Part shown: piece by piece, positions 62,260-64,000 of the stretch
Layout: each line of letters starts with the position of its first letter
Numbering within the stretch: the first letter of the stretch is position 1
Translations under genes and position numbers: made by a program
The notes under the pieces: generated by a model
Seen by the model: the letters and a program-made list of their open reading frames with translations, nothing else
The model's database searches: none
Told to the model about the DNA's origin: nothing
NCBI RefSeq assembly: GCF_048593165.1
Contig: NZ_CP184271.1
Source of the DNA: Pectobacterium sp013449375
GTDB lineage: Bacteria; Pseudomonadota; Gammaproteobacteria; Enterobacterales; Enterobacteriaceae
Direction: 5' to 3' (one strand)
DNA: 64,000 nt

Positions 62260-63480
62260 GTGAACGTAACCCATCCACTCACGTTGGTTGTGCTCAACAG
62301 TGAGCAGCTCGATATCAATTCCCAGGTGCAGCACCAGTTTGATCACCATGGCGGCACGCTGGGGGCATCGGAAAAAGATCAGTGGCAACTGCGGGATCGG
62401 CTGGGCGCTGTGGTGCCGGAACACGCACGCATCGACATGACCGATGGTTATTTCAGCCTGTGCGATCTGAGCGGTCAGTCTTTTATTAACGGATCGCTGT
62501 CGCCGATTGGGCGCGATCGCAAAGTCATTTTGTCGCACGGCGACGAACTGGTTATCGGGCCTTTCCGGCTGGGTGTTTACATCGGCGATCCCACCACGGA
62601 ACAGGATATCGATCAGGTCTTAGGGCAGCGCACGGACGATGTACTGGGCGGCTGGCTAAGTGAAGATAAAAACAGGCGCGCCACGGATCTCGCCGATCCT
62701 TCCGTCACGTTGAACGACCCGCTGTTGGCGCTACAGCAAGAACAGAGCCAGCCGCTATTGCCATCAGGCAGTGAGACGGTCAGAGAATCGCTCACGACCT
62801 CTCTTTCTTCTTTTTCTTCTGCTGAGGACACCATGGATCAGAAATTTGTGGAATTACCGACCATCAACACACCGTATGCCGGAGAGGGGCTGGAGGGCTA
62901 CAACGAGGGTATCTCATTGGCACCGTTGATGCGCGGGCTGGGGATGTCGCTTCAGCCGGGCGATGAGGCGCGGTTGCGTGAAATGCTGGAAGAGATGGGA
63001 AAAAGCCTGCGCGCGATGGTGGAAGGTCTGCTGGCCTTGCAGACGGAACAGGCGGCGATGGCGGACACGCATTTACGTCCGATTGAAGATAACCCATTGC
63101 GTCTGGGGCTGGGTTATGCGGATACGCTGTCGGTGCTGTTTGCCGAAGGGAAAAGCCCGGTGCATCTGTCTGCGCCTGCCGCGGTGGAAGAAGTGCTGAA
63201 CAATGTGCGGGTACATCACATCGCGAATCAGCAAGCGATTGCCATCGCGCTGGAAAATATTCTTCAGGCTTTCTCGCCTGCCGCGTTGCTCAACCGCTTT
63301 GAGCACTATCGCCGCAGTGGCGAGCAACTGGCGGCGGATGACGGCTGGGCATGGCAGATGTATCAGCACTACTACCGTGAATTAACGTCCCCGCGCCAGC
63401 AGGGCTTCCAGAAGTTGTTCCATCAGGTGTATGCGCAGGCATATGACCGCGCCGTGCGGCAGCAGCAGGAGCAAAAATAA
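62260..63480 (+). CDS. tagH: FHA-domain T6SS protein TagH/Fha
   Basis: 406 residues from GTG 62260, preceded by AGGAG at 62249; an upstream in-frame start would overlap tssG. An N-terminal FHA domain (about 1-105: VVPEHARIDMTDGYFSLCDLSGQSFINGSLSP) is followed by a linker and a C-terminal domain typical of the T6SS FHA family. In other species it is phosphorylated or binds phosphothreonine and triggers assembly; no kinase gene is in view. Confidence 0.9.
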   Translation: MNVTHPLTLVVLNSEQLDINSQVQHQFDHHGGTLGASEKDQWQLRDRLGAVVPEHARIDMTDGYFSLCDLSGQSFINGSLSPIGRDRKVILSHGDELVIGPFRLGVYIGDPTTEQDIDQVLGQRTDDVLGGWLSEDKNRRATDLADPSVTLNDPLLALQQEQSQPLLPSGSETVRESLTTSLSSFSSAEDTMDQKFVELPTINTPYAGEGLEGYNEGISLAPLMRGLGMSLQPGDEARLREMLEEMGKSLRAMVEGLLALQTEQAAMADTHLRPIEDNPLRLGLGYADTLSVLFAEGKSPVHLSAPAAVEEVLNNVRVHHIANQQAIAIALENILQAFSPAALLNRFEHYRRSGEQLAADDGWAWQMYQHYYRELTSPRQQGFQKLFHQVYAQAYDRAVRQQQEQK

Positions 63481-64000
63481 TGCGGCGAGCACTGTGCTTA
63501 TGTTCCCTGATGTTGCTGCTGTCGGGGTGTACCACGCTGGGCAAGATGGCGCAGGTGGCGGCGAATCCGGATATCCAGGTCGGTAGCAACAACCACCAGC
63601 CTTCTACCGTGGGTTTTAGCCTGCTGGCGGAACCGGACGTTAACCCGAATGACAGCGGTGAAGCGGCACCTATCGAATTCCAACTAGTGCTGCTGGCGGA
63701 AGATTCACGTCTGCTCGCCACTGATTACGATCAGGTTACGACGGATATCGAAAAGGCATTAGCCAAAAATTATATCGATCACCAGGACTACACGTTGCTG
63801 CCGGGGCAATTCAAATACCTGCCGCCTGAGGCGCTGGATGAAAAGGTGCATTACCTCGGTGTGATCGCGCGCTATGCGGATTCGGAAAGCTCGGAATGGC
63901 GCAAAGTCATCAAGCTAAAAAATACTGGGCAAACGTATCAGATCCTCGTGCACCTGCGCCGGGATGAAGTCGAAATCAAAAAAGACCAAGAAGAAGAATA
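63480..64000 (+). CDS. tssJ: T6SS outer-membrane lipoprotein TssJ (stop codon just outside the window)
   Basis: 173 residues visible; the window ends on TA of the probable stop. MRRALCLCSLMLLLSGCTTL is a lipoprotein signal with lipobox LLSGC. FQLVLLAEDSRLLATDYDQV and KYLPPEALDEKVHYLGVIARYAD fit TssJ, which anchors the membrane complex to the outer membrane through TssM. The ATG overlaps the tagH stop by one base. Confidence 0.9.
   Translation, partial: MRRALCLCSLMLLLSGCTTLGKMAQVAANPDIQVGSNNHQPSTVGFSLLAEPDVNPNDSGEAAPIEFQLVLLAEDSRLLATDYDQVTTDIEKALAKNYIDHQDYTLLPGQFKYLPPEALDEKVHYLGVIARYADSESSEWRKVIKLKNTGQTYQILVHLRRDEVEIKKDQEEE

Overview
The window is a chromosomal segment of a soft-rot enterobacterium, most likely Pectobacterium. 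The housekeeping order (yafD, tRNA-Asp, 5S; fadE, gmhA, yafJ, yafK, dinB, pepD, gpt, frsA, crl, proB, proA, tRNA-Thr) follows the Escherichia coli aspU to thrW interval. ERIC repeats, mtnA/mtnK and a type VI secretion (T6SS) cluster fit the soft-rot group. The genus call is inference from gene content and protein sequence; no search was run.

Layout. 1-814: the 5' part of yafD, tRNA-Asp and the last ~55 bases of a 5S rRNA, all on the minus strand. At 814/815 the 5S breaks off and a vgrG without its 5' part begins. 815-7829: a VgrG effector cluster with a DUF4123 adaptor, two tandem copies of a DUF3304 + DUF2235 gene pair, a remnant of a third, and a PAAR tip. 7887-10271: divergent methionine-salvage genes mtnA and mtnK with a MetJ-like operator between them. 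10337-23277: core genes, among them fadE with a FadR-like operator and dinB with a perfect LexA box. 23358-28019: a tautomerase and two paralogous ankyrin proteins set between frsA and crl. 28090-31221: crl, proB, proA and tRNA-Thr(CGT).

31197-47028 is an accessory island in the tRNA-Thr gene. The 3' end of the tRNA recurs, slightly degenerate, at 42707, 45384 and 47007. The left element is a P4-like satellite: integrase, a SIR2 defence-type ATP-independent NADase candidate, ogr/delta and Psu-like genes, AlpA, an immunity leader with two intrinsic terminators, an Icd-like gene, the alpha-type primase-helicase, and a Fic toxin with an HTH-YhfG antitoxin. A low-GC islet follows with an orphan hcp and unrecognised genes, then a second copy of the Fic module.

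47038-55968 is a type III-A CRISPR-Cas locus: a six-repeat array, a DUF6602-like PD-(D/E)XK nuclease, cas6, csm5, csm4, csm3, csm2 and cas10, then a decayed second array with the same leader. It lacks cas1, cas2 and csm6. Cas10 keeps the GGDD cyclase motif but has lost its HD nuclease residues, so the system would need a cyclic-oligoadenylate effector. The DUF6602 protein is the only candidate in the locus; this pairing is the most interesting lead here.

57086-64000: the start of the main T6SS structural cluster (tssB, tssC, tssE, tssF, tssG, tagH/fha, tssJ), running off the right edge. T6SS parts therefore occur in three places: the VgrG cluster, the orphan hcp in the island, and this cluster.
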